Source: Candidatus Allofournierella excrementigallinarum (GTDB taxonomy: Bacteria; Bacillota; Clostridia; Oscillospirales; Ruminococcaceae). From it: a DNA stretch of 40,358 nt. Shown in pieces: positions 31,782 through 40,281 of this stretch (position 1 is the first letter of the stretch; each line of letters starts with the position of its first letter). The notes under the pieces were generated by a model that did no database searches, was not told the origin of the DNA, and saw only the letters and a list, made by a program, of their open reading frames with translations. The stretch is from NCBI GenBank assembly GCA_019119025.1, contig DWXV01000073.1:1-40358 (forward strand), written 5' to 3'. A program made the position numbers and the translations under genes.

Positions 31782-34736
31782 ATGTTAGCCATCAACATTC
31801 AAGACGTGATCAACGTTTTGGCCAGCGTCAAGACCCACTTGATCGTGCTGGGCGTTGCTCTCGTCGTCGCGCTGGCGGTGATCATTGCCTGCAAGGCACT
31901 GCCCGCCGCGAAGAAGAAACTCGTCCGCAGCAGCGCCCTGGTGGCGCTGGGCCTGGCGGTCATCATCGTGGTGAACGCCATCTGCTTCGGGCCCATGTTC
32001 ACCATGATCAACCTGGCCATGGGCGGCGGCTCCATCACCGAGGAGAGCATGACCGAGGCCTACGAGGTCAACACCGAGCTGGTGAGCGAAGGCGTGACCC
32101 TGCTGGAGAACAACGGCGCCCTGCCCCTGGCCGGCGGCGCCAACGTGAACGTCTTCGGCTGGGCTTCCACCGCCCCCGTTTACGGCGGCGTGGGTTCCGG
32201 CGCGCTGAACGACCAGTACGCCGTGACCGACCTCATCACCGGCCTGACCAACGCCGGCCTGAACGTCAACCAGGACCTGGTGGACTTCTACGAGGCGTAT
32301 CAGGCCGAGCGCCCCAGCGTGGGCATGTGGGCCCAGGACTGGACCCTGCCCGAGCCCAACGTCAGCGCCTACACCGATGAACTGATGGCCTCTGCCAAGG
32401 AGTTTTCCGACACCGCGCTGGTGGTCATCTCCCGGCCCGGCGGCGAGAACGCCGACATGCCCACCGATATGGCCGCCGTCGTGGACGGCAGCTGGCTGGA
32501 ACGGGACGCCACCACCGGCAACTCCTACTTCAACGGCGTGTACGACGACACCCTGAACGAGGGCAACGACTGGGACGAGGGCGACCACTACCTGCAGCTG
32601 AGCAACCGCGAGGAAGAGATGCTGGAGATGGTGTGCGACAACTTCGACAAGGTCATCGTGCTCATCAACACCAACAACGCCATGGAACTGGGCTTTTTGG
32701 AAGAGTACGCCGTGGACGCCGCTGTCTACGCTCCCTGCCCCGGCCAGAACGGCTTTGACGCTGTGGGCCTGGTGCTGGCCGGTGCGGTGAACCCCTCCGG
32801 CAAGACCGTGGACACCTTCCTCTACGACCTGTTCAACACCCCCATCGTCAACAACTTCGGCCAGTTCATGTACGACAACATGGACGAGCACGCCGTAATC
32901 TCCACCAACTTCTCCACCGGTGAGGAAACCACCGCCCTGCCCAGCTTCGTGAACTACGTTGAGGGCATCTACGTGGGCTACAAGTTCTACGAGACCGCCG
33001 CCGCCGAGGGCCTGATCGACTACGACTCCACCGTCATGTACCCCTTCGGCTACGGCCTTTCCTACACCACCTTTGAGCAGACCATGAGCGACATCACCGT
33101 GGACGGCGATACCATCAGCTTTGATGTGACCGTCACCAACACCGGCAGCGTGGCCGGCAAGAACGTGGTGGAGGTCTTCTATAATCCGCCCTACACCAAC
33201 GGCGGCATCGAGAAAGCCACCGCCAACCTGGTGGCCTTTGACAAGACCGACATCCTGGAGCCCGGCGCTTCCCAGACCCTGACCATCAGCTTCAAGGCGG
33301 AGGACATGGCTTCCTACGACACCTACGGCGAGGCCGCTTACGTGCTGGAGGCCGGCGACTACGTCATCAGCATCAACTCCGACTCTCACACCGTGCTGGA
33401 CAGCCGCGTGTACAATGTGCCCGAGACCATCGTTTACGATGAGGGCCGTTCCAACGACCTGACCGCTCCCACCAACCAGTTCGAGAACGTGGAGGGCGAC
33501 GTTACCTACCTGTCCCGCGCCGACCACTTCGCCAACTACGCCGAGGCCACTGCCGCTCCCGCCAGCATGTCCATAAGCGAGGAGGACAAGGCTACCTTCC
33601 TGAACAACGCCAACTACGACCCCAACAACTACAACAACGCCGACGACGTGATGCCCACCACCGGCGCCCAGAACAACATCCAACTGGTCCAGATGCGGGG
33701 CCTTGATTATGACGACCCCCAGTGGGACACCTTCCTGGACCAGCTCACCGTCTCTGAGATGAGCGAGCTGATCGCCATGGGCGGCTATCAGACCGCTCCC
33801 ATCAACAGCATCGGCAAGGTGCAGACCTACGACTGCGACGGCCCTGCCTCCATCAACAACAACTTCACCCAGCAGGGTTCCATCGGCTTTGCCGGCACCG
33901 TGATGATGGCTTCCACCTGGAACACCGACACCGTTTACAAGTTCGGCGCTTCCATCGGCCGCATGGCCGACGACCTGGATGTGTCCGGCTGGTACGCTCC
34001 CGCCATGAACATCCACCGCTCCGCGTTCAGCGGCCGTAACTTCGAGTACTACTCCGAGGATGGCGTGCTCAGCGGCAAGCTGGCCGCCCAGGCCGTGCAG
34101 GGCGCCGAGAGCCACGGCGTGTACTCCTACATCAAGCACTACGCCCTGAACGACCAGGAGACCAACCGCAACACCATGCTCTGCACCTGGGCGAGTGAGC
34201 AGTCCATCCGCGAGATCTACCTCAAGCCCTTTGAGCTGGCCGTGAAGGAAGGCGGCGCCGACGCGGTGATGTCCTCCTTCAACTATATCGGCACCGAGTG
34301 GGCCGGCGCTTCCAACGCCCTGTGCAACACCGTCCTGCGGGACGAGTGGGGCTTCGTGGGCATGGTCCTCACCGACTACTTCGGCGTCTACGGCTACATG
34401 GACGCTGACCAGGCCATCCGCAATGGCACCGACTTCTGCCTGGTGAACTACCCCACCGAGACCAACTACCTGACCGACACCACCAGCGCCACCGGCGTGC
34501 TGGCCGCCCGTCAGGCCTGTAAGAACATCCTCTACACCGTGGTCAACAGCCGCGCCTATGCTGAGGAGAACCTGAACCCCGGCCTGCCCACCTGGCAGCT
34601 GATCGGCTACGGCATCGACGCCGTGCTGGTGCTGGTGCTGGCGGCCCTGGAGATCAAGGCGGTCAAGAACTACAAGCGCCGCGTTTCCGAGCAGCCCGTT
34701 GTGACCGTGGCTGAGGGCGAAGGCGCCGCCGAATAA
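31782..34736 (+). CDS. Domain-permuted, double-anchored surface GH3 glycosidase
   Basis: This 984-residue GH3 enzyme has its domains in reversed order. Two membrane segments (about 19-39 and 51-72, with a Lys-rich loop between) are followed by the GH3 alpha/beta C-domain (VSEGVTLLENNGALPL), a fibronectin-III-like domain opening at PFGYGLSYTTFE, and only then the TIM-barrel domain (DCDGPASINN, GRNFEYYSEDG, IKHYALNDQE) with the nucleophile Asp865 in MVLTDYFG. A third membrane segment near the C-terminus (about 938-958) precedes a basic tail KNYKRR. The positive-inside rule places the catalytic part outside the cell. Reversed GH3 proteins are known from ruminal clostridia; beta-glucosidase-type activity is likely but the glycan is unknown. 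Gct/tcc codons are commoner than in neighbours, suggesting high expression. Confidence 0.9.
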   Translation: MLAINIQDVINVLASVKTHLIVLGVALVVALAVIIACKALPAAKKKLVRSSALVALGLAVIIVVNAICFGPMFTMINLAMGGGSITEESMTEAYEVNTELVSEGVTLLENNGALPLAGGANVNVFGWASTAPVYGGVGSGALNDQYAVTDLITGLTNAGLNVNQDLVDFYEAYQAERPSVGMWAQDWTLPEPNVSAYTDELMASAKEFSDTALVVISRPGGENADMPTDMAAVVDGSWLERDATTGNSYFNGVYDDTLNEGNDWDEGDHYLQLSNREEEMLEMVCDNFDKVIVLINTNNAMELGFLEEYAVDAAVYAPCPGQNGFDAVGLVLAGAVNPSGKTVDTFLYDLFNTPIVNNFGQFMYDNMDEHAVISTNFSTGEETTALPSFVNYVEGIYVGYKFYETAAAEGLIDYDSTVMYPFGYGLSYTTFEQTMSDITVDGDTISFDVTVTNTGSVAGKNVVEVFYNPPYTNGGIEKATANLVAFDKTDILEPGASQTLTISFKAEDMASYDTYGEAAYVLEAGDYVISINSDSHTVLDSRVYNVPETIVYDEGRSNDLTAPTNQFENVEGDVTYLSRADHFANYAEATAAPASMSISEEDKATFLNNANYDPNNYNNADDVMPTTGAQNNIQLVQMRGLDYDDPQWDTFLDQLTVSEMSELIAMGGYQTAPINSIGKVQTYDCDGPASINNNFTQQGSIGFAGTVMMASTWNTDTVYKFGASIGRMADDLDVSGWYAPAMNIHRSAFSGRNFEYYSEDGVLSGKLAAQAVQGAESHGVYSYIKHYALNDQETNRNTMLCTWASEQSIREIYLKPFELAVKEGGADAVMSSFNYIGTEWAGASNALCNTVLRDEWGFVGMVLTDYFGVYGYMDADQAIRNGTDFCLVNYPTETNYLTDTTSATGVLAARQACKNILYTVVNSRAYAEENLNPGLPTWQLIGYGIDAVLVLVLAALEIKAVKNYKRRVSEQPVVTVAEGEGAAE

Positions 34737-34762
34737 CAACCTTTCGCTTTTACGGTCTTTCC

Positions 34763-34788
34763 GGGGCGGGGCCTTCGGGCTCCGCCCC
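34763..34788 (+). other. UUCG-tetraloop hairpin between the GH3 genes
   Basis: GGGGCGGGGCC (34763-34773) pairs with GGCTCCGCCCC (34778-34788), one G-U pair, around a TTCG loop closed by C-G. Flanking TACGG/CCGTA can extend it. No T-run follows, so it probably stabilises the upstream message rather than ending it. Confidence 0.6.
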
Positions 34789-34823
34789 CTGGCCGTAAAG
34801 CCCGGCAGAGCAAGGAGCGAACA

Positions 34824-37247
34824 ATGAAACACAAGGAACTCATCGAGCAGATGACCCTGGAGGAGAAGTGCGGCCTTCTGTCCGGCCGGGATATCTGGAG
34901 CACCCGCCCCGTCCAGCGGCTGGGCGTGCCCGCCATCTACCTGTCCGACGGCCCCACCGGCATGCGCAGGCAGATGGGCGAGGGCGACCATCTGGGCCTG
35001 AACGCCAGCCTGCCCGCCACCTGCTGGCCCACCGCCGTCACCGTGGCCTGCACCTGGGACCCCGCCCTGGGCGAGGAACTGGGCGCGGCCCTGGGCGAGG
35101 AGGCGGTGGCGCAGGGGGTGAGCGTGGTGCTGGGCCCCGGCCTCAACATCCAGCGCAGCCCTTTGTGCGGGCGCAACTTTGAGTACTTCTCCGAGGACCC
35201 CATCCTGGCGGGAAAGCTGGCCGCAGGCTACATCCGGGGCATCCAGAGCCGGGGCATCGCCGCCTGCCCCAAGCACTTTGCCGCCAACAGCCAGGAGACC
35301 CTGCGCATGGCAAGCGACAGCGTGGTGGACGAGCGCACCTTCCGGGAGATCTATCTCACCAACTTCGAGATCGCCGTCAAGGAAGGCAAGCCCAAATTCA
35401 TCATGTCCTCCTACAACCGGATCAACGGGACCTACGCCAACGAGGACAAGACCCTGCTCAGCGACATCCTGCGGGACGAGTGGGGCTTTGAGGGCGCCGT
35501 GGTCACCGACTGGGGCGGTTCCAACGACCATGTGGAGGGCGTGCGCGCGGGCAGCCATCTGGAGATGCCCGGCACCGCCGGCGACTCCGACCGCCAGCTG
35601 GCCGCCGCCGTGAAGGCGGGCGTCATCGGCGAGGAGGTGGTGGACCAGCGGGTGGACGAACTGCTGGACGTCATCCTGGCGGTGGCCCCGAAGGAAAAGG
35701 CCGACGGCAGCTTTGACAAGGAAGGCCATCACGCCCTGGCCGCCAGGGTGGCGGAAGAGGCCGTGGTGCTGCTGAAGAACGAGGAGAACATCCTGCCCCT
35801 GGCCGCCGGCGCGAAGGTGGCCGTCATCGGCGACTTTGCCGCCATCCCCCGCTACCAGGGCGCGGGCAGCAGCCTGGTGAATCCCACCAAACTGGAGTGC
35901 GCCCTGGACGTGCTGGACAAGATGCCCCTGGAGAGCGTGGGCTACGCCCAGGGCTTTACCCGGGCGGACGCGGCGGACAAGGCCCTCACCGAGCAGGCCG
36001 TGGCCCTGGCGGGGCAGGCGGACACCGTGCTGCTCTACATGGGCCTGCCCGAGATCAGCGAGACCGAGGGCCTGGACCGGGAGCATATGCGCCTGCCGGA
36101 CAATCAGGTCCAGCTGCTGAAGGCTGTGGCCGCTGCCAACCCCAACGTGGTGGTGGTCCTGGCCGCCGGCAGCCCGGTGGAGACCCCCTGGCTGGAGCAC
36201 TGCAAGGCCCTGGTCTACACCGGCCTGTGCGGGCAGGCGGGCGCTTCGGCCGCCCTGCGGGTCATCACCGGGCAGGTGTGCCCGGGCGGCCGCCTGAGCC
36301 AGACCTGGCCGCTGGAATGGGCCGACGAGCCGGTGAGCCACTACTGGCCCGGCCGCCAGCGCACCGCCGAATACCGGGAGGGCCCCTTCGTGGGCTACCG
36401 CTGGTTTGAAACGGCGAACAAGCCCGTGCGGTTTGCCTTCGGTTACGGCCTTTCTTACACCACCTTCGCTTACAGCGGCCTTGCGGTGAGCGAGACCGAG
36501 GTCAGCTTCACCCTCACCAACACCGGCAGTGTGGAGGGCGCCGAAGTGGCGCAGGTCTATGTCGGCAAGCCCGGCAGCGCCATCCTGCGGCCGGCCAAGG
36601 AACTCAAGGCGTTTGCCAAGGTGCGCCTGGCGGAAGGGGAGAGCCGCCGGGTCACCATCCCCCTGGACGACAAGGCCTTCCGCTGGTACGATGCGCAGGC
36701 CGGGGCCTGGAAGGTGGAGGGCGGCGAGTACACCGTGATGGTGGGCTCCAGCTGCGCCGACATCCGCCTGTCCGGCAGCGTGAACGTGGCGGGCGAGGCC
36801 GTGCAGGCCACCGCGGACAAGGAAGCGCTGGCCTGCTACTACGGCCTTGAGCTGGACGATGTGCCCGACGAGGCCTTTGCCGCCCTGCTGGGCCGGGAAG
36901 TGCCCGAGGGCAAATGGGACGAGACCAGGCTGCTGGAGATGAACGACGCCATCTGCCAGATGTACTACGCCAAAAACCCCATCGCCCGGCTGGCGGGCCG
37001 CATCCTGACCAATATGAAGGAAAAGAGCATCGCCCAGGGCAAGCCCGACCTGAACATCCTGTTCATCTACAACATGCCCTTCCGCGGCATCGCCAAGATG
37101 ATGAACGGCATGGTGAGCATGGAGATGGCCGAGGGCATCCTGGTGATGGTCAACGGCCACTTCTTCAAGGGCCTGGGGCAGGTCTGGCGCGGCTGGCGAA
37201 GCCTTTCCCGCATCGCCAAGGCCGAGAAAAAGTCCGCGCAGGGCTGA
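34824..37247 (+). CDS. Canonical cytosolic GH3 beta-glycosidase
   Basis: This 807-residue GH3 enzyme has the normal order: TIM barrel first (YLSDGPTGMRRQ, GRNFEYFSEDP, CPKHFAANSQE) with nucleophile Asp229 in AVVTDWGGSNDH, then the alpha/beta domain (EEAVVLLKNEENILPL), and a fibronectin-III-like domain after PFGYGLSYTTF. A further helical extension of about 130 residues (ending near GWRSLSRIAKAEKK) follows, as in several clostridial GH3 proteins. It has no signal peptide or anchor, so it should act in the cytoplasm on imported oligosaccharides, most likely beta-glucosides or related sugars. The ATG at 34824 follows AAGGAGCG. It is probably co-transcribed with the permuted surface GH3 gene. Confidence 0.94.
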   Translation: MKHKELIEQMTLEEKCGLLSGRDIWSTRPVQRLGVPAIYLSDGPTGMRRQMGEGDHLGLNASLPATCWPTAVTVACTWDPALGEELGAALGEEAVAQGVSVVLGPGLNIQRSPLCGRNFEYFSEDPILAGKLAAGYIRGIQSRGIAACPKHFAANSQETLRMASDSVVDERTFREIYLTNFEIAVKEGKPKFIMSSYNRINGTYANEDKTLLSDILRDEWGFEGAVVTDWGGSNDHVEGVRAGSHLEMPGTAGDSDRQLAAAVKAGVIGEEVVDQRVDELLDVILAVAPKEKADGSFDKEGHHALAARVAEEAVVLLKNEENILPLAAGAKVAVIGDFAAIPRYQGAGSSLVNPTKLECALDVLDKMPLESVGYAQGFTRADAADKALTEQAVALAGQADTVLLYMGLPEISETEGLDREHMRLPDNQVQLLKAVAAANPNVVVVLAAGSPVETPWLEHCKALVYTGLCGQAGASAALRVITGQVCPGGRLSQTWPLEWADEPVSHYWPGRQRTAEYREGPFVGYRWFETANKPVRFAFGYGLSYTTFAYSGLAVSETEVSFTLTNTGSVEGAEVAQVYVGKPGSAILRPAKELKAFAKVRLAEGESRRVTIPLDDKAFRWYDAQAGAWKVEGGEYTVMVGSSCADIRLSGSVNVAGEAVQATADKEALACYYGLELDDVPDEAFAALLGREVPEGKWDETRLLEMNDAICQMYYAKNPIARLAGRILTNMKEKSIAQGKPDLNILFIYNMPFRGIAKMMNGMVSMEMAEGILVMVNGHFFKGLGQVWRGWRSLSRIAKAEKKSAQG

Positions 37248-37314
37248 GCCCCTCGCTGCGGCAAGGCGCAGAACAGCCTGGAAGAACGCCTGGTACAAGG
37301 AGGAAACACCAACA

Positions 37315-37866
37315 ATGAAGCTTTGGAACGACTTTGCGGCAAAGCATCCCGCCGCCGCCAAATGGGTGCGGGAGGGCGGCCTGTTTGTCATCGTCAGCAA
37401 CCTGATCACCGTGTTCAAGTATCTGATGCTGCAATTTCTGCCCGCGGCCTTCGCGGGCCTGGGCGACACCGCCTTCGGCTGGCCGGGCATCCCGGTCACC
37501 CTCTTCGGCGAGACCTTCGAGTGGAACATCCTGGGCTACGACCAGGCCCACGGCGGCCTTGCCTACTTCTGCGCCTACATGGTGGCCATGGTCATTGGTG
37601 AAATGATCAACTTCCCCATCCAGCGCAGCTTCGTCTTCCGCTCCAAGGGCAAGATCGGCCCTCAGATCGCCTGGTATGTGGCGGCGTTTATCGTCATCAC
37701 CTGCATCGTCAACTCCATCAACTGCGTCTGGGTGGCGGTGGCCGGCCTGCTGGTGCCCGACTTCATCTACAACATCGGCACCACCGTGCTCAACGGCGGC
37801 ATCTCGATGGTGGTGTTCTTCTTCGTGAACAAGAAGATCTTCCCCGAGAGCGCAAAGGCTGCCTGA
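37315..37866 (+). CDS. GtrA-like membrane protein
   Basis: This 183-residue protein has four predicted membrane segments (about 20-42, 83-102, 118-140, 147-168) and the signature NFPIQRSFVFRSKGK after the second, where GtrA proteins carry N-x3-R-x-FVF. GtrA-family proteins are thought to help move polyprenyl-phosphate-linked sugars across the membrane. The ATG at 37315 follows AAGGAGG at about 10 bases. The gene lies 67 bases after the second GH3 gene, and is separated from the GT2 gene by a strong terminator. With GT2 and Glf next door, a role in surface glycan assembly is a reasonable inference. An unusual insert of about 30 residues with GWPGIPVTLFGETFEW sits in the first loop. Confidence 0.8.
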   Translation: MKLWNDFAAKHPAAAKWVREGGLFVIVSNLITVFKYLMLQFLPAAFAGLGDTAFGWPGIPVTLFGETFEWNILGYDQAHGGLAYFCAYMVAMVIGEMINFPIQRSFVFRSKGKIGPQIAWYVAAFIVITCIVNSINCVWVAVAGLLVPDFIYNIGTTVLNGGISMVVFFFVNKKIFPESAKAA

Positions 37867-37891
37867 GCACCGTTCGGGCCTGGAATGAAAA

Positions 37892-37941
37892 AACGGGCGC
37901 CCCTGCATCGTTATAGGTGCAGGGGCGCCCGTTCCTTTTTT
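37892..37941 (+). terminator. Terminator after the GtrA-like gene
   Basis: A 16-bp perfect stem (37892-37907 with 37918-37933) closes a 10-base loop and is followed by CCTTTTTT (T-run 37936-37941). Confidence 0.93.
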
Positions 37942-37992
37942 GCACGGCAGGAAAAAGTGCAAATTTTGTGCCCCATTTTTCCAAAAATCGTG

Positions 37993-37998
37993 TATAAT
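37993..37998 (+). promoter_or_regulatory. -10 element before the GT2 and glf genes
   Basis: TATAAT lies at 37993-37998 without a well-spaced -35; the nearest candidate TTGTGC (37966-37971) is 21 bases away. The surrounding ATCGTGTATAATA is identical to the recA promoter's -10 region. Confidence 0.5.
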
Positions 37999-38056
37999 AT
38001 CTGTGTGCGGCCTTTTGGCGCGCACGGCAACAACAAATCGAAGGAGGACGAAAAGC

Positions 38057-39070
38057 GTGAAGCTTCTGTCCATTGCGGTCCCCTGCTACAACTCCCAGGA
38101 CTACATGCGCCACTGCGTGGAGACGCTGCTGCCCGGCGGCAACGAGGTGGAGATCCTGGTGGTGGACGACGGTTCCAAGGACGGCACCGCCGCCATCGCC
38201 GACGAGCTGGAAGCAAAATATCCCGGCATCGTGCGGGCCATCCATCAGGAGAACGGCGGCCACGGCGCGGCGGTGATGGCCGGCCTGAAAAACGCCACCG
38301 GCCTCTACTTCAAGGTGGTGGACTCCGACGACTGGCTGGACGAAGAGGCCTACCCACGGGTGCTGGACGCCCTGCGCGGCTTTGCCCAGGGCGAGCCGGT
38401 GGACCTGCTGGTCTGCAACTACATCTACGACAAGGTGGGCGCAAAGCACAAAAAGGTGATGGAGTACCGGGGCGTGCTGCCCGAGGGCAAGCCCTTCACC
38501 TGGGCCGAGGCGGGCCACTTCCGCAAGGGCCAGTACATCCTGATGCACTCGGTCATCTACCGCACCCAGCTGCTGCGCGACTGCAAGCTGGACCTGCCCC
38601 GCCACACCTTCTATGTGGATAACCTCTATGTCTATGTGCCCATGCGCTGGGTCAAGACCCTCTACTACCTGAATGTGGACCTCTACCACTACTACATCGG
38701 CCGCAACGACCAGTCGGTGAACGAGACGGTGATGATCCGCCGCATCGACCAGCAGCTGCGGGTGAACAAGCTGATGCTGGAGCAGGTGGACCTGAAGGCG
38801 GTGAAGGAGCCCCGGCTGCGCAAGTATCTGTTCAACTATCTGGAGATCATCACCACCGTCTCCTCCATCCTGCTCATCCGGGGCGGCGAGGCGGAGCATC
38901 TGGAGAAAAAACGCCAGCTGTGGCAGTACATCCGTTCTTCTGACCCCTGGGTCTACAAAAAGCTGCGCTGGGGGCTGTTTGGCATCGTGATGAACCTGCC
39001 CGGCGCGGCGGGCCGCGCCATCGCTGTGGCGGCCTACAAGATCAGCCAGAAATTGGTCGGCTTCAACTAA
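38057..39070 (+). CDS. Glycosyltransferase family 2
   Basis: This 337-residue protein opens with KLLSIAVPCYNSQDYMRHCVETLL, read in pieces as the GT-A nucleotide-binding strand, then VVDDGSKDGT and the metal-binding KVVDSDDWLD with the acidic DxDD cluster. After about residue 230 it becomes basic and helical without clear membrane spans. It is an inverting GT2 enzyme that adds a sugar from a nucleotide sugar to a growing glycan or lipid acceptor. The GTG start at 38057 lies 9 bases after AAGGAGG (38041-38047); a longer reading from 37940 would precede the promoter. glf follows 11 bases later, so the donor may be UDP-galactofuranose; this is inferred from adjacency. Confidence 0.9.
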   Translation: MKLLSIAVPCYNSQDYMRHCVETLLPGGNEVEILVVDDGSKDGTAAIADELEAKYPGIVRAIHQENGGHGAAVMAGLKNATGLYFKVVDSDDWLDEEAYPRVLDALRGFAQGEPVDLLVCNYIYDKVGAKHKKVMEYRGVLPEGKPFTWAEAGHFRKGQYILMHSVIYRTQLLRDCKLDLPRHTFYVDNLYVYVPMRWVKTLYYLNVDLYHYYIGRNDQSVNETVMIRRIDQQLRVNKLMLEQVDLKAVKEPRLRKYLFNYLEIITTVSSILLIRGGEAEHLEKKRQLWQYIRSSDPWVYKKLRWGLFGIVMNLPGAAGRAIAVAAYKISQKLVGFN

Positions 39071-39081
39071 GGAGGAGCAGG

Positions 39082-40182
39082 ATGAAAGAGCACTACGACT
39101 ATCTCATCGTGGGCGCGGGCCTTTACGGCGCGGTGTTCGCTCAGAAAGCCATGGAGGCGGGAAAGACCTGCCTCGTGCTCGAAAAGCGGGACCACATCGC
39201 CGGCAACATCTACACCGAGGCGGTGGAGGGCATCCAGGTGCACCGTTACGGCGCGCACATCTTCCACACCAACAACGACGAGGTGTGGGAGTATGTGAGA
39301 CGCTTCGCCACCTTCAACCGCTACACCAACAGCCCGGTGGCCAACTACAAGGGCGAAATTTACAACCTGCCCTTCAACATGAACACCTTCAACAAGATGT
39401 GGGGCGTCGTCACCCCCGCCGAGGCCCGGGCCGAGATCGAGCGCCAGCGGGCCGCCCGCTATGTGGCTGAACCCAGGAACCTGGAGGAGCAGGCCATCAA
39501 TCTGGTGGGCACCGACATCTACGAGAAACTGGTCAAGCACTACACCGAAAAGCAGTGGGGCCGCCCCTGCACCGAACTGCCCGCCTTCATCATCAAGCGG
39601 CTGCCGGTGCGTTTTGTCTACGACAACAACTACTTCAACGCCCTCTACCAGGGCATCCCCGTGGGCGGCTACACCGCCCTGGTGGAGAAGATGCTGGCGG
39701 GCGCCCAGGTGCGCCTGGGCGTGGACTATCTGGCGGACAAGGCCGCCTGGGACGCTTTGGCCGGCAAGGTGGTCTACACCGGCCCCATCGACGCCTACTT
39801 CGGCTACAGGCTGGGGGCGCTGGCCTACCGCAGCGTGCGCTTTGAGACCGAGACGCTGGACATGGAGAACTACCAGGGCAACGCGGTGGTGAACTATACC
39901 GACGCGGAGACCCCCTACACCCGCATCATCGAGCACAAGCACTTCGAGTTCGGCGCCCAGCCCAAGACGGTCATCAGCCGGGAGTACAGCGCCGAATGGA
40001 AGGTGGGGGACGAACCCTACTACCCCGTGAACGACGAGGCCAACGGCGCGCTGTACCAGCAGTACAAGGCGCTGGCCGAGGGCGAGGAGAAGGTGATCTT
40101 CGGCGGCCGGCTGGGCGAGTACAAATATTACGACATGGACAGGGTCATCGAGGCCGCCCTGGCCGCCTGGAAGGCGCAGTAA
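39082..40182 (+). CDS. glf: UDP-galactopyranose mutase
   Basis: Glf interconverts UDP-galactopyranose and UDP-galactofuranose using reduced FAD, supplying the furanose donor for surface glycans. The 366-residue protein has the FAD-binding YLIVGAGLYGAVFA, a glycine-rich second loop with HRYGAHIFHTNNDEVWEY, the active-site region YNLPFNMNTFNKMWG and FVYDNNYFNALYQGIPVGGY, and the C-terminal GRLGEYKYYDMD that closes over the flavin. Length and motifs are canonical for bacterial Glf. The ATG at 39082 follows AAGGAGGAG. It shares a transcript with the GT2 gene, suggesting that the GT2 enzyme uses its product. Confidence 0.96.
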   Translation: MKEHYDYLIVGAGLYGAVFAQKAMEAGKTCLVLEKRDHIAGNIYTEAVEGIQVHRYGAHIFHTNNDEVWEYVRRFATFNRYTNSPVANYKGEIYNLPFNMNTFNKMWGVVTPAEARAEIERQRAARYVAEPRNLEEQAINLVGTDIYEKLVKHYTEKQWGRPCTELPAFIIKRLPVRFVYDNNYFNALYQGIPVGGYTALVEKMLAGAQVRLGVDYLADKAAWDALAGKVVYTGPIDAYFGYRLGALAYRSVRFETETLDMENYQGNAVVNYTDAETPYTRIIEHKHFEFGAQPKTVISREYSAEWKVGDEPYYPVNDEANGALYQQYKALAEGEEKVIFGGRLGEYKYYDMDRVIEAALAAWKAQ

Positions 40183-40203
40183 GATTTTTGGCAAGAGAAA
40201 AAA

Positions 40204-40230
40204 GCCGCTTCGGGAATTTCCCGAAGCGGC
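40204..40230 (-). terminator. Hairpin with a T-tail on the minus strand
   Basis: GCCGCTTCGGGA and TCCCGAAGCGGC form a perfect 12-bp stem with loop ATT. On the plus strand CTCAGACT follows, but on the minus strand the tail is TTTTTTCTC. It may end a minus-strand transcript entering from the right, or form part of the glf end. Confidence 0.55.
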
Positions 40231-40248
40231 CTCAGACTGTCGAAAAAC

Positions 40249-40281
40249 CTGTTGTGGCAATCAAGCCACAGCAGTTTTTTT
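40249..40281 (+). terminator. Terminator downstream of glf
   Basis: CTGTTGTGGC (40249-40258) pairs with GCCACAGCAG (40265-40274), one G-U pair, around AATCAA and is followed by seven T (40275-40281). The remaining 77 bases to the end hold no gene that I can support. Confidence 0.8.

Noticed and set aside
31785-37529. 1914-codon open frame on the minus strand
   Set aside because: It lies opposite the two GH3 genes, which have full family motifs. It is rich in His, Gly, Val and Ala, as expected from the complement of GC-rich coding DNA, and has no ribosome site or recognisable domain.
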